A stretch of 5,104 nt of DNA. Source: Balneolia bacterium. Its GTDB lineage: Bacteria > Bacteroidota > Rhodothermia > Balneolales > Cyclonatronaceae. The stretch is taken from contig PXDL01000211.1 of assembly GCA_003566395.1 (NCBI GenBank), positions 1-5,104 of the forward strand, given 5' to 3'. This document shows positions 1-5,104 of the stretch, piece after piece. The notes under the pieces were generated by a model that searched no databases, was not told the DNA's origin, and saw only the letters and a list, made by a program, of their open reading frames with translations. A program made the translations under genes and the position numbers. Numbering within the stretch: the stretch's first letter is position 1; each line of letters starts with the position of its first letter.

Positions 1-153
1 GAAATGGCGACGCAGTGTGGACGCGAGCTGACAATCTGTGCATAAATGGATAAAACCTTCAGTCCGGAAATTATCCGGAACATAGGATGTTTCAGCTTTT
101 GCCGGGACCTCGCTTGCCTGCAGAATATGAAATAGCGCAATAAGACGGCTCAG
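1..153 (-). CDS. DUF952 family protein, N-terminal part (C-terminus outside the window)
   Basis: The minus strand below the sigma factor is open for 51 codons and reads out of the window. Landmarks are ALFHI (residues 6-10), a SYVP segment (23-26) and EGFIHLCT (32-39), followed by QLASTLRRHF. The FHI opening, EGFIH-(S/C)-T core and following QL are the hallmarks of the DUF952 family (PF06108), small soluble proteins of about 110 residues with unknown function, so roughly half is missing. The frame has no ATG, GTG or TTG between an in-frame TGA at 170-168 and the conserved part. The best start is CTG at 153, which overlaps the sigma factor stop as CTGA and has AAGGGG (165-160) six bases ahead; ATT at 141 is the alternative. 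The overlap implies translational coupling with the sigma gene. Family assignment is by motif recall; the start is inference. Confidence 0.72.
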   Translation of the reverse strand, partial: MSRLIALFHILQASEVPAKAETSYVPDNFRTEGFIHLCTDCQLASTLRRHF

Positions 154-791
154 AACGAACCCCTTTTTTCAATCAGGTATTTGTTCAATAATTCACGTGC
201 CCTGAAAATATGCGCCTTCACCGTGCCGAGCGGAAGCTTCATGATCTCGGCGATCTCCTGATAGCTTTTGTCATCCATGTGGCGCAGCTTAATGATGACC
301 GAATATTTTTCCGGCAGCGATTCAATAGCTTCTAAAATAATGTTTTCCCGCTGCTGCTGAATAATTTCCTGATCGGCTTCGCTGTCGAGATCCGGCAGCT
401 CAATTTGCATCTCCCCGTCTTTGGCTTTAACCGGCTCATCAATCGAAAGCGTTTTCATCTTTTTCTTACGAAGATAATCGATTGAATGATTGGTGGCGAT
501 GCGGTACAGCCAGGTCGAAAACGCGTAAGTAGTATCGAAAGAATGAATGTTGTCGAAGGCTTTGAGAAAAGCTTCCTGAACAAGGTCTTCGATCATCTCC
601 TTATCGCGGACAATCTTACCGATATGAAACTGAAGCGGCATACGATACTTTTCCATAAGGCGCGTAAAAGCTTGCTGCTCATTAAGTTTGGCTTTTTCGA
701 CCAAGGCGTAATCTTCTTCCCTGTTGCGCCTTGACCGCTTGGCCTGCCGCTCTTCTTTGGAACTAATCTGATTATCCTGCATGGAGTACAT
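150..791 (-). CDS. ECF-type RNA polymerase sigma-70 family sigma factor
   Basis: This encodes a cytoplasmic sigma factor that would direct RNA polymerase to a subset of promoters. From the ATG at 791 it is 213 residues. A basic N-terminal stretch (12-24, rich in K, R and E) precedes sigma region 2 at about 27-110, with EDLVQEAFLKAF (68-79) and FSTWLYRIATNHSIDYLRKK (91-110). An acidic linker follows, then region 4 at about 150-205 with SLPEKYSVIIKLRH and the helix-turn-helix SYQEIAEIMKLPLGTVKAHI (176-195). Regions 1.1 and 3 are absent, as in the ECF class. The frame extends upstream to a TTG at 845, but those 18 codons look unlike sigma sequence; ATG at 782 is also possible. No anti-sigma gene is visible; the gene directly downstream encodes a DUF952 protein. 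The regulon cannot be told from sequence. Domain identity is secure, the start is not. Confidence 0.93.
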   Translation of the reverse strand: MYSMQDNQISSKEERQAKRSRRNREEDYALVEKAKLNEQQAFTRLMEKYRMPLQFHIGKIVRDKEMIEDLVQEAFLKAFDNIHSFDTTYAFSTWLYRIATNHSIDYLRKKKMKTLSIDEPVKAKDGEMQIELPDLDSEADQEIIQQQRENIILEAIESLPEKYSVIIKLRHMDDKSYQEIAEIMKLPLGTVKAHIFRARELLNKYLIEKRGSF

Positions 792-1141
792 TCGTTGAGT
801 AAATGGCCGCCTTGTTTTCGAATAACCGGCGTTTAACCACTGCAATTTTTTTGCCGAAATCTGGACTTATGATACTGCTTATTGCTACAAAATGTTTAAG
901 TTAATGAATTCAATCCACCAATGGAATGAGTCTTTCAAGATATATTGGGTCTTCACGGGGCATCTCATTTATTTTGAAAAAAAGTAGCGGTGAGTTACTT
1001 GCTTTTAAGGCGCATACAGCCACCTGCTGATTATTGTTTCACGGACGAAGTAGATGATTAACCTGATTTTAGGGATCAAAATACTTTCCTTATTAAGCTT
1101 AATTGCCCTACTATTATTGTATTTGACGCATGGAAACAGCT
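792..1141. other. Intergenic region between divergent sigma factor and toxin-antitoxin genes
   Basis: About 350 bases lie between the divergent starts of the sigma factor (minus) and the antitoxin (plus), so promoters for both should be here. I found no convincing -35/-10 pair or Bacteroidetes TTG/TAnnTTTG pair on either strand. The right half is AT-rich. It holds a 31-codon hydrophobic ORF at 1054-1149 (listed separately) and, on the minus strand, a 37-codon GTG-started ORF (1023-910) with no recognisable motif. A weak 5-bp inverted repeat (AAGTA at 982-986, TACTT at 996-1000) is too short to call a terminator. No RNA gene was recognised. Confidence 0.5.
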
Positions 1142-1149
1142 ATGATTAA
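1054..1149 (+). CDS. Possible 31-residue hydrophobic peptide or leader (doubtful)
   Basis: An ATG at 1054 directly follows an in-frame TAG and opens 31 codons ending at TAA 1147-1149. Residues 1-24 are almost all I, L, A or Y with a single lysine (K9), enough for one membrane helix, and the tail THGNSYD is polar. It overlaps the likely antitoxin start (1142) by 8 bases in another frame. This could be a small membrane peptide or a translated leader that feeds ribosomes into the antitoxin gene. AT-rich DNA readily produces hydrophobic frames by chance, and there is no good ribosome binding site (only GAAG close upstream), so it may well be spurious. Confidence 0.15.
   Translation: MINLILGIKILSLLSLIALLLLYLTHGNSYD
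1132..1141 (+). promoter_or_regulatory. Ribosome binding site deciding the antitoxin start
   Basis: GGA at 1132-1134 lies seven bases before the ATG at 1142, a normal Shine-Dalgarno distance. The in-frame ATG at 1130 overlaps this purine motif and has no such motif of its own, so 1142 is preferred as the start. Confidence 0.5.
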
Positions 1150-1366
1150 AGATAAAATAAGAAAACAGGCACTTAAACTTTCTGATCAGGAACGAGCAGA
1201 ACTTGCACATATACTAATCGATAGCCTAAACCCGGTCGATGAATTTGGATCGGAGGATGTCTGGTCTGAAGAGCTTTCGAAACGCATTGACCTGTATGAG
1301 CAAGGAAAAAGTTCATCCAAACCCTGGAGTGAAGTGCAAAAAAAAGGACGTGCACTGCTTGAATGA
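1142..1366 (+). CDS. Type II antitoxin, addiction module component family
   Basis: This is a 74-residue cytoplasmic protein expected to bind and neutralise the ParE/RelE-like toxin encoded next to it and, like most such antitoxins, perhaps to repress the operon. The N-terminal half reads KLSDQERAELAHILIDSL (12-29), the signature of the 'putative addiction module component' antitoxins (PF09720/TIGR02574). It continues with VWSEELSKRIDLYEQGK and ends with PWSEVQKKG, matching the family's usual W-(S/A)-E-E-(L/I)-x-x-R-I, G and PW-x-E-V features. Length is normal for the family. An ATG at 1130 would add four residues. The stop overlaps the toxin start as ATGA, implying coupled translation. The coding sequence is intact, whereas the toxin is broken. 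Family call is by recalled motifs and strongly backed by context. Confidence 0.88.
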   Translation: MIKDKIRKQALKLSDQERAELAHILIDSLNPVDEFGSEDVWSEELSKRIDLYEQGKSSSKPWSEVQKKGRALLE

Positions 1367-1671
1367 TGAGCAAAATAGTCTTAGAACTTGACGATGCGGC
1401 AGAAGCCGAGTTTTATGATATCATCGATTATTATAAACAATTTTATCGGGCGCTTTCCAACGATTTTATTCAATATTTTGAAGAAGCAGTTCATCAATTG
1501 ATATGATTTCCTAAAGCAGGTCATCTTTATTTACATCAAACTAAGCGTGTTTTTCTAAATCGTTTCCCCTTTGCTATAGTTTACAAAGTCTATAACGATA
1601 AGTTAATCATGGTCTTTGCTATTATGCACATGAAAAGAAAGCCCGCTTATTGGGGGAAACGACTTAATTAA
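1363..1671 (+). pseudogene. ParE/RelE-like toxin gene with an in-frame stop at codon 48
   Basis: The frame starts at ATG 1363 (or the adjacent ATG 1366) inside the antitoxin stop. Translation gives IVLELDDAAEAEFYDIIDYY, a typical RelE/ParE opening, but meets TGA at 1504-1506 after 47 residues. Beyond it the same frame continues to TAA at 1669-1671 with all the expected C-terminal landmarks: FPKAGHLY, FLNRFPFAIVYKVYND, and IMVFAIMHMKRKPAYWGKRL. If read through it would be about 102 residues, normal for the family (PF05016), whose members poison gyrase or cleave mRNA. Only one lesion separates the two halves, and a C-to-T change (CGA to TGA) or TGG to TGA would explain it. The 47-residue product lacks most of the beta sheet and the C-terminal active region, so it should be inactive. 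A sequencing error is the main alternative. The DNA is AT-rich, about one third GC over 1441-1500. Confidence 0.88.
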
Positions 1672-1832
1672 TTCCAGGATAATAAGCAGCAGGTCAACGC
1701 GGGTACGATTTTTCTGTTACCAAAAATCGGGGCAGAATTGATACCCTTGCAAAGTCCTGCACTCTCAATCCAAATGTGGGAAATTTTATCAAACCGTTAA
1801 CAGACTAACCCTTACCCTTCATATTCAATTTC
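1672..1832. other. Intergenic region between toxin pseudogene and DNPH1 gene
   Basis: These 161 bases should contain the end of the toxin-antitoxin transcript and the promoter of the DNPH1-like gene. The only structure seen is the inverted repeat at 1706-1729 (listed separately). No clear promoter pair and no Shine-Dalgarno motif ahead of 1833 is visible, which fits a Bacteroidota-like organism. Confidence 0.5.
1706..1729. repeat. Perfect 8-bp inverted repeat, possible weak terminator
   Basis: CGATTTTT at 1706-1713 and AAAAATCG at 1722-1729 are exact reverse complements separated by eight bases (CTGTTACC). It lies 35 bases past the end of the toxin frame, where a terminator for the pair would be expected. 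The stem is only two G-C pairs plus six A-T pairs and is not followed by a T-run, so on the plus strand it would terminate poorly. A protein binding site or chance remain possible. Confidence 0.3.
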
Positions 1833-2234
1833 ATGAAAATCTATTTTTCCGGATCAATCAGAGGTGGCCGACAGGATGCCGAACTGTATAAACAACTCAT
1901 AGAGCATTTAAAACAGTACGGCACCGTGCTTACCGAACATATTGGTAGTAAAACAATCAATGACACCAAAACCGACCGCGAAATCCATGACGAGGATATG
2001 ACCTGGCTCCGGGAGTCTGATATTGTGATCGCGGAGGTAACCACGCCTTCACTTGGCGTGGGGTATGAAATCGGCCGGGCGGTGGAAATGGGCGTTAAAA
2101 TTCTATGTTTATACCGCAATGTTCAAGGGGCAAGTATATCAGCTATGATTAAAGGTTCGCCTGATTTGACCTGCCGCCACTACCGGAGCATCGAGGAAGC
2201 AAAAACGATTTTGTCTGAGTTCATAGGAAAGTAA
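1833..2234 (+). CDS. 2'-deoxynucleoside 5'-phosphate N-hydrolase, DNPH1/Rcl-like
   Basis: The 133-residue product matches the DNPH1 (Rcl) branch of the nucleoside 2-deoxyribosyltransferase superfamily (PF05014). Known members cleave the N-glycosidic bond of deoxynucleoside 5'-monophosphates, giving the free base and deoxyribose 5-phosphate; human DNPH1 removes hydroxymethyl-dUMP. Visible signatures are IYFSGSIRGGR (3-13, the opening of the Rossmann-like fold), TVLTEHIG (31-38), DEDMTWLRESDIVIAEV (53-69) and TPSLGVGYEIGRA (71-83). By alignment from memory with rat Rcl, Tyr4, Asp55, Ser73, Glu79 and Ser103 match the reported active-site Tyr13, Asp69, Ser87, Glu93 (catalytic) and Ser117 (contributed by the neighbouring subunit), so the enzyme should be an active homodimer in the cytoplasm. 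It is full length and stands alone, converging on the receptor gene. The role in nucleotide pool cleaning is family-based inference; base preference cannot be read. Confidence 0.92.
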   Translation: MKIYFSGSIRGGRQDAELYKQLIEHLKQYGTVLTEHIGSKTINDTKTDREIHDEDMTWLRESDIVIAEVTTPSLGVGYEIGRAVEMGVKILCLYRNVQGASISAMIKGSPDLTCRHYRSIEEAKTILSEFIGK

Positions 2235-2334
2235 TCACGCTATGCTTTCCATCGTCTCCTCCGGTATCGGCATTTCACTTGTTGCGACAGGCGAAGAAAC
2301 CAACTTCCCTCAAAGACATTTTCGATTTACAGAT

Positions 2335-4701
2335 TTAAAACTCTATCGTATAGCTGATGCTCGGGATTACTACGGTACTTTTATCCAGAGTTACGCTTTG
2401 GGTTTTGTAATTGTAGTTGTACCCTTCGGCCGTAGCCTGGCCCAGCAAATTTTTGACCTGTAGTGCCCAGATGCTCGAATACTCCGGACGGTTCAGGCGA
2501 TAGGTAACCGACAAGTCGGCGTAAAAAATTGTGGGTAACTGGTTTTCGAATGCCCTGGTTTCGTCAAAAAATACAAGCTCTTTTTCTTTCGATTTACCTT
2601 GTAATACCGGACTGACCCGCTCACCTCCTACCACGTTTATTCGGGTGTTTATACCTAAAATCCTGCGGTTATCCCTGAACGTGAATTCTCTTCCCACAAG
2701 CGCATTGGCTACAAAGTTTTTCCCGAAGCGCGTGTTGCGCCATATCCCGTCGTCGGCTTTATATCTTGACGAGAATACTGATCCGGTTAGAAGAAAGTAG
2801 TAGCCTTTGTTCAGAAAACGCTCGAATGTAAGATCCACTCCAAGGTTTCTGCCAATGCTGTTATTTTCGAGAACATCACCAAAAGCCCAGTCCTGCTTAT
2901 AGTTGATCATAGAATAGGAGCTGTCTGCGATACCCGGTGCATCGTACAAAAACTGTACGTAAGGTTCGAGTTTAAACCGAAGATTGTTGTTGATCTGCCA
3001 GTCGTAAGCCAATACGAAGTGATGCGCTTTTGACAATCCGAGATTTTTATTCGGGTATGTAGCGGTTCCGTTTTCTTCATGTTTGACCAAATAGATTTTC
3101 AGGTCCTCCAGTTGGCTGTGTTTACCGTATCCCAGACTTATTGAGTGCTGTGGGTTTATATCAAGACTGAAAGCCAGGCGCGGATCAACTGAAACGGAGT
3201 TATTTAAAGCGAGATAGCTACCATTAACTCCGCCGTTCATAACCAGATTTTGCGACAAATTGAAGCTTGCCTGGGTATAAAATTCAGTAGCATAGGTGTG
3301 ACCGGAGTTCAGCACCACGTTTCTGTAGGTTGAAGGATCACTATTGATTGTACTGTTTATATCGAGATTGTACTGAAGTCTTTTTAAGGTGACTCCGGTT
3401 TGTGTTGTTAAACGAGGGCCGAACGTGTGACTGATGTAAGAACCGATGCTCAGTTTGCCCGAGTTGTCGATTGCGACCAGGTCTGCATGAGGTACAAGTT
3501 CATCATCTTGCCGCTCGGTTTCCATCCTGTTTCTCATGCCGCTTGCTGCCAGAGTTGTGTTGATATAGGTTCGTTTGCCTGTAAGCATTCGGTGTGTGAG
3601 TCCTACAGCTCCCATTTCTATGCCCCATTCAAAAGAATTCCTGTCCCAGTCGTTTTCCCATATTTCCGGGTCTGTTTCAAGTGGTTGACGCATTTTGTCA
3701 ATTCCGCCTATACCCCAGAGTGAAAATGTACCTGCATTTTTCGTAGGCAGATTTAGTTTAAAAGAAAGATCCTGATATCTGATTTGCTGATCTGTGGGAA
3801 TCACGTTGAGATCGGTAAGCAGCCCGAGCGTTGAGTAACGATAGTTAAATAAGTAGGATGCGTCGGAGTCCGATGTAAACGGCCCTTCGGAAGCGATATC
3901 CAACCCCATTGTTCCAAGCTGAAGGGCGCGTTCATGGTTTTCACTGTTACCTGTACGCAGATTCATATCGAACACACCGGCGAGTGCATTGCCAAATTCT
4001 GCCGGAAACGCACTTGTATGAAAATCAGAGTTTGCCAGCATCTGACTGCTGAACAGCGTAACAAGGCCTCCACCGGCTACATTACCGCCGGAAAGGTGAT
4101 GCGGAGTCGGAATTTCAACTCCTTCAACCCGCCACGATATACCTTTCGGGCTGTTCCCTCTTACAATGATCGCATTATCCTGCACATTTCCGACCGTTAC
4201 CCCTGCATAGGCAGATACAAGCCGGGCCGGATCGTCCAGTCCGCCGGCATACCGACGTGTTTCTTCTACACTAAATGATCTTGAGCCAACTGTGGCCATC
4301 GGATTTAGCGGTCTGTTCTTGTTCATATCAGGAGTTATGATAATGTCTCCCAATTCTGAAAAAGATTGTCGCATACCGATGTTAACTACAGCCTCTCTCC
4401 CGGATGAAACCGGCAGCTCAGGAATAATTACCGGCTCATAGCCGAGATAGTTCACCTGAATGGAATGCCTGCCTACCGGAACCCGGGAGAGGCTAAAGTT
4501 GCCGTCCATATTTGTTGATGTGCCCATTAACGGCTCGCTACCAATAATAATAACGGTAGCGCCTATCAGCGTTTCTTTGGTATGCATATCATACACATTT
4601 CCCTTAATGGTTTGGGTAATGGGTTGCGAAAATGCTCCCGGAGCAAGCATACATATGAGAAGTGCTCCAAGAAAGTGGTTTAAAATAGAATTGGGTTTCA
4701 T
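2335..4701 (-). CDS. TonB-dependent outer-membrane receptor with carboxypeptidase-like N-terminal domain
   Basis: From the ATG at 4701 this is a 788-residue outer-membrane receptor that would import a bound ligand with energy from TonB/ExbBD. Residues 1-25 form a signal peptide (K2, hydrophobic core, cleavage after AFS). Residues about 31-110 are a carboxypeptidase D regulatory-like domain (PF13715) with IKGNVYD, TLIGATV, TNMDGNFSL and NYLGYEP. The plug domain spans about 118-230 with DDPARLVSAYAGV and IIVRGNSPKGISWRVEGVEI (178-197), wording typical of one Bacteroidota receptor family. The rest is an aromatic-rich beta barrel ending SYTIEF, with the C-terminal Phe expected for outer-membrane insertion. 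It is shorter than SusC proteins (about 1000 residues) and no SusD gene is near. The frame continues upstream to a TTG at 4824, but that would bury the signal peptide. There is no strong ribosome binding site. The ligand is unknown. Confidence 0.94.
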   Translation of the reverse strand: MKPNSILNHFLGALLICMLAPGAFSQPITQTIKGNVYDMHTKETLIGATVIIIGSEPLMGTSTNMDGNFSLSRVPVGRHSIQVNYLGYEPVIIPELPVSSGREAVVNIGMRQSFSELGDIIITPDMNKNRPLNPMATVGSRSFSVEETRRYAGGLDDPARLVSAYAGVTVGNVQDNAIIVRGNSPKGISWRVEGVEIPTPHHLSGGNVAGGGLVTLFSSQMLANSDFHTSAFPAEFGNALAGVFDMNLRTGNSENHERALQLGTMGLDIASEGPFTSDSDASYLFNYRYSTLGLLTDLNVIPTDQQIRYQDLSFKLNLPTKNAGTFSLWGIGGIDKMRQPLETDPEIWENDWDRNSFEWGIEMGAVGLTHRMLTGKRTYINTTLAASGMRNRMETERQDDELVPHADLVAIDNSGKLSIGSYISHTFGPRLTTQTGVTLKRLQYNLDINSTINSDPSTYRNVVLNSGHTYATEFYTQASFNLSQNLVMNGGVNGSYLALNNSVSVDPRLAFSLDINPQHSISLGYGKHSQLEDLKIYLVKHEENGTATYPNKNLGLSKAHHFVLAYDWQINNNLRFKLEPYVQFLYDAPGIADSSYSMINYKQDWAFGDVLENNSIGRNLGVDLTFERFLNKGYYFLLTGSVFSSRYKADDGIWRNTRFGKNFVANALVGREFTFRDNRRILGINTRINVVGGERVSPVLQGKSKEKELVFFDETRAFENQLPTIFYADLSVTYRLNRPEYSSIWALQVKNLLGQATAEGYNYNYKTQSVTLDKSTVVIPSISYTIEF

Positions 4702-4736
4702 GTTTTCTGTGTATTTCAAGTTTGGTTTAATAAAAA

Positions 4737-4859
4737 TCAATCCGGCCTGTTCCCGAAGTTGATACAGAGTACAAATGCCATCACCGCAAGACTTATCAAG
4801 CAGATAAGCCCAAACAGCAGGCAACGGATGATTTTTTTGATTTTATTTTGATGCTTCAT
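4737..4859 (-). CDS. Small single-span membrane protein upstream of the TonB receptor
   Basis: An ATG at 4859 opens 40 codons ending at TGA 4739-4737, 35 bases before the receptor start and on the same strand. The N-terminus is basic (K2, K6, K8, K9, R12), followed by an uninterrupted hydrophobic stretch (about 13-34, CLLFGLICLISLAVMAFVLC) and a short polar tail NFGNRPD. This fits an inner-membrane protein with its N-terminus in the cytoplasm. The frame stays open upstream to a TAG at 4945-4943, and a GTG at 4886 would add nine residues. No Shine-Dalgarno motif supports either start, and I recognise no family. It might be a co-transcribed helper or a translated leader. Being too short for statistical support, it could also be chance, although the charge pattern and a possible promoter upstream favour a real gene. 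Confidence 0.4.
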   Translation of the reverse strand: MKHQNKIKKIIRCLLFGLICLISLAVMAFVLCINFGNRPD

Positions 4860-4938
4860 TTCAGTAGGTGTTTCGGTACGTTTCACAGTAGCTGTGTAAA
4901 CTGAGACCAATATCTGAATGCGGGCATTGTCAATCGTC

Positions 4939-4972
4939 CAAACCTATAAGTCCGAACCTTTTACAGGTCCAA
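4939..4972 (-). promoter_or_regulatory. Candidate Bacteroidetes-type promoter for the small ORF and TonB receptor
   Basis: On the minus strand TAGGTTTG (4946-4939) matches the Bacteroidetes -7 consensus TAnnTTTG exactly. A TTG (4972-4970) lies 23 bases upstream, at the long end of the range reported for flavobacterial -33/-7 spacing. Transcription would start near 4930, about 70 bases before the small membrane ORF and about 230 before the receptor ATG. The motif is short and the spacing is at the limit, so this is a prediction only. Confidence 0.35.
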
Positions 4973-4986
4973 TCCTGCCGGATTGG
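4969..4986. repeat. Perfect 7-bp dyad overlapping the candidate -33 element
   Basis: CCAATCC (4969-4975) and GGATTGG (4980-4986) are exact reverse complements around a 4-base centre TGCC. The left arm contains the TTG of the candidate -33 element of the receptor promoter, the position expected for an operator. As RNA it would form a short GC-rich hairpin, but no T-run follows on the plus strand, so a terminator is less likely. No regulator can be named. Confidence 0.35.
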
Positions 4987-5104
4987 CCGCTAACTTATTT
5001 GAAAAAACAGGAATAGGAAGTATGATTGGCCTGTACATGAAGTTTCTGCCGCCCGATAAACATTTTCTTGCAACCCCCCAACCTTAACCAAACCGGATAG
5101 GATA

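Larger units (their letters stand above)
4860..5104. other. Upstream region of the receptor unit, right edge of window
   Basis: These 245 bases contain the candidate promoter and dyad described separately. No convincing gene is present. On the minus strand two frames are open from the window edge for about 35-37 codons, one ending at TAG 4992-4990, and could be the tail of a gene beyond the window, but neither shows a recognisable motif. On the plus strand a 21-codon ORF (5022-5087) follows an AGGAAG motif; it is too short to support. Confidence 0.4.

Noticed and set aside
792..845. TTG-started N-terminal extension of the sigma factor.
   Set aside because: The 18 extra residues do not resemble sigma sequence and a normal ATG is available at 791.
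982..1000. Inverted repeat AAGTA/TACTT flanked by A and T runs, resembling a bidirectional terminator.
   Set aside because: The 5-bp stem has only one G-C pair and a 9-base loop, and it lies between divergent genes where no terminator is expected.
910..1023. Minus-strand GTG-started 37-codon ORF upstream of the sigma factor.
   Set aside because: No family resemblance, no clear ribosome binding site, and its length is within chance expectation.
1132..1145. GGAAACAGCTATGA is identical to 14 bases around the lacZ-alpha start in cloning vectors (M13 reverse primer site).
   Set aside because: The identity stops on both sides (AT before, TTAAAG after), and the following frame is a normal antitoxin. 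It is a chance match at a ribosome binding site, not vector sequence.
2242..2463. Plus-strand 73-codon ORF after the DNPH1 gene.
   Set aside because: More than half lies antisense to the receptor C-terminus; it shows no motif and no ribosome binding site. The 100-base gap 2235-2334 holds no convincing terminator hairpin either.
4702..4824. TTG-started 41-residue extension of the TonB receptor.
   Set aside because: It would place the signal peptide inside the protein and it overlaps the small membrane ORF in another frame.
5022..5087. Plus-strand 21-codon ORF with an AGGAAG motif ahead of it.
   Set aside because: Too short and proline-rich at the end, with no further support.
1..5104. CRISPR arrays, tRNA or rRNA genes, insertion sequences and integrases.
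   Set aside because: No regularly spaced repeats, cloverleaf-like sequence, transposase motifs or long terminal inverted repeats were seen in the window.

Overview
The window looks like chromosome from a member of the Bacteroidota/Rhodothermota/Balneolota group. The evidence is a TonB-dependent receptor with an N-terminal carboxypeptidase-like domain (an architecture typical of these phyla), an ECF-type sigma factor of the kind found there, weak or absent Shine-Dalgarno sequences at several starts, and one match to the Bacteroidetes-type promoter (TTG, gap, TAnnTTTG). The exact lineage cannot be fixed by eye.

Layout. Bases 1-791 (minus strand) hold an ECF/RpoE-like sigma factor followed, with a 4-base CTGA overlap, by the N-terminal 51 residues of a DUF952 protein that runs off the left edge. 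The DUF952 gene appears to lack any ATG, GTG or TTG start. Bases 792-1141 are intergenic and hold only a doubtful 31-residue hydrophobic ORF. Bases 1142-1671 (plus strand) hold an AT-rich type II toxin-antitoxin pair: an intact antitoxin of the 'addiction module component' family, overlapping by ATGA a ParE/RelE-like toxin gene that carries a single in-frame TGA at codon 48 and is otherwise readable to its natural end. Bases 1672-1832 are intergenic with one AT-rich inverted repeat. Bases 1833-2234 (plus) encode a complete homologue of the nucleotide-cleaning enzyme DNPH1/Rcl with its catalytic residues intact. Bases 2335-4701 (minus, convergent with DNPH1) encode a 788-residue TonB-dependent outer-membrane receptor. 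Just upstream of it lie a 40-residue single-span membrane ORF (4737-4859) and a candidate promoter with a 7-bp perfect dyad (about 4939-4986).

How the parts relate. These look like four separate transcription units rather than one system: gene regulation (sigma factor with DUF952), a decayed addiction module, nucleotide sanitation, and outer-membrane uptake. No SusD partner, anti-sigma gene or transport operon is visible, so the receptor's substrate is unknown. I found no convincing new multi-gene system. The best leads are the broken toxin beside an intact antitoxin, the non-canonical DUF952 start, and the small membrane ORF with its promoter ahead of the receptor.
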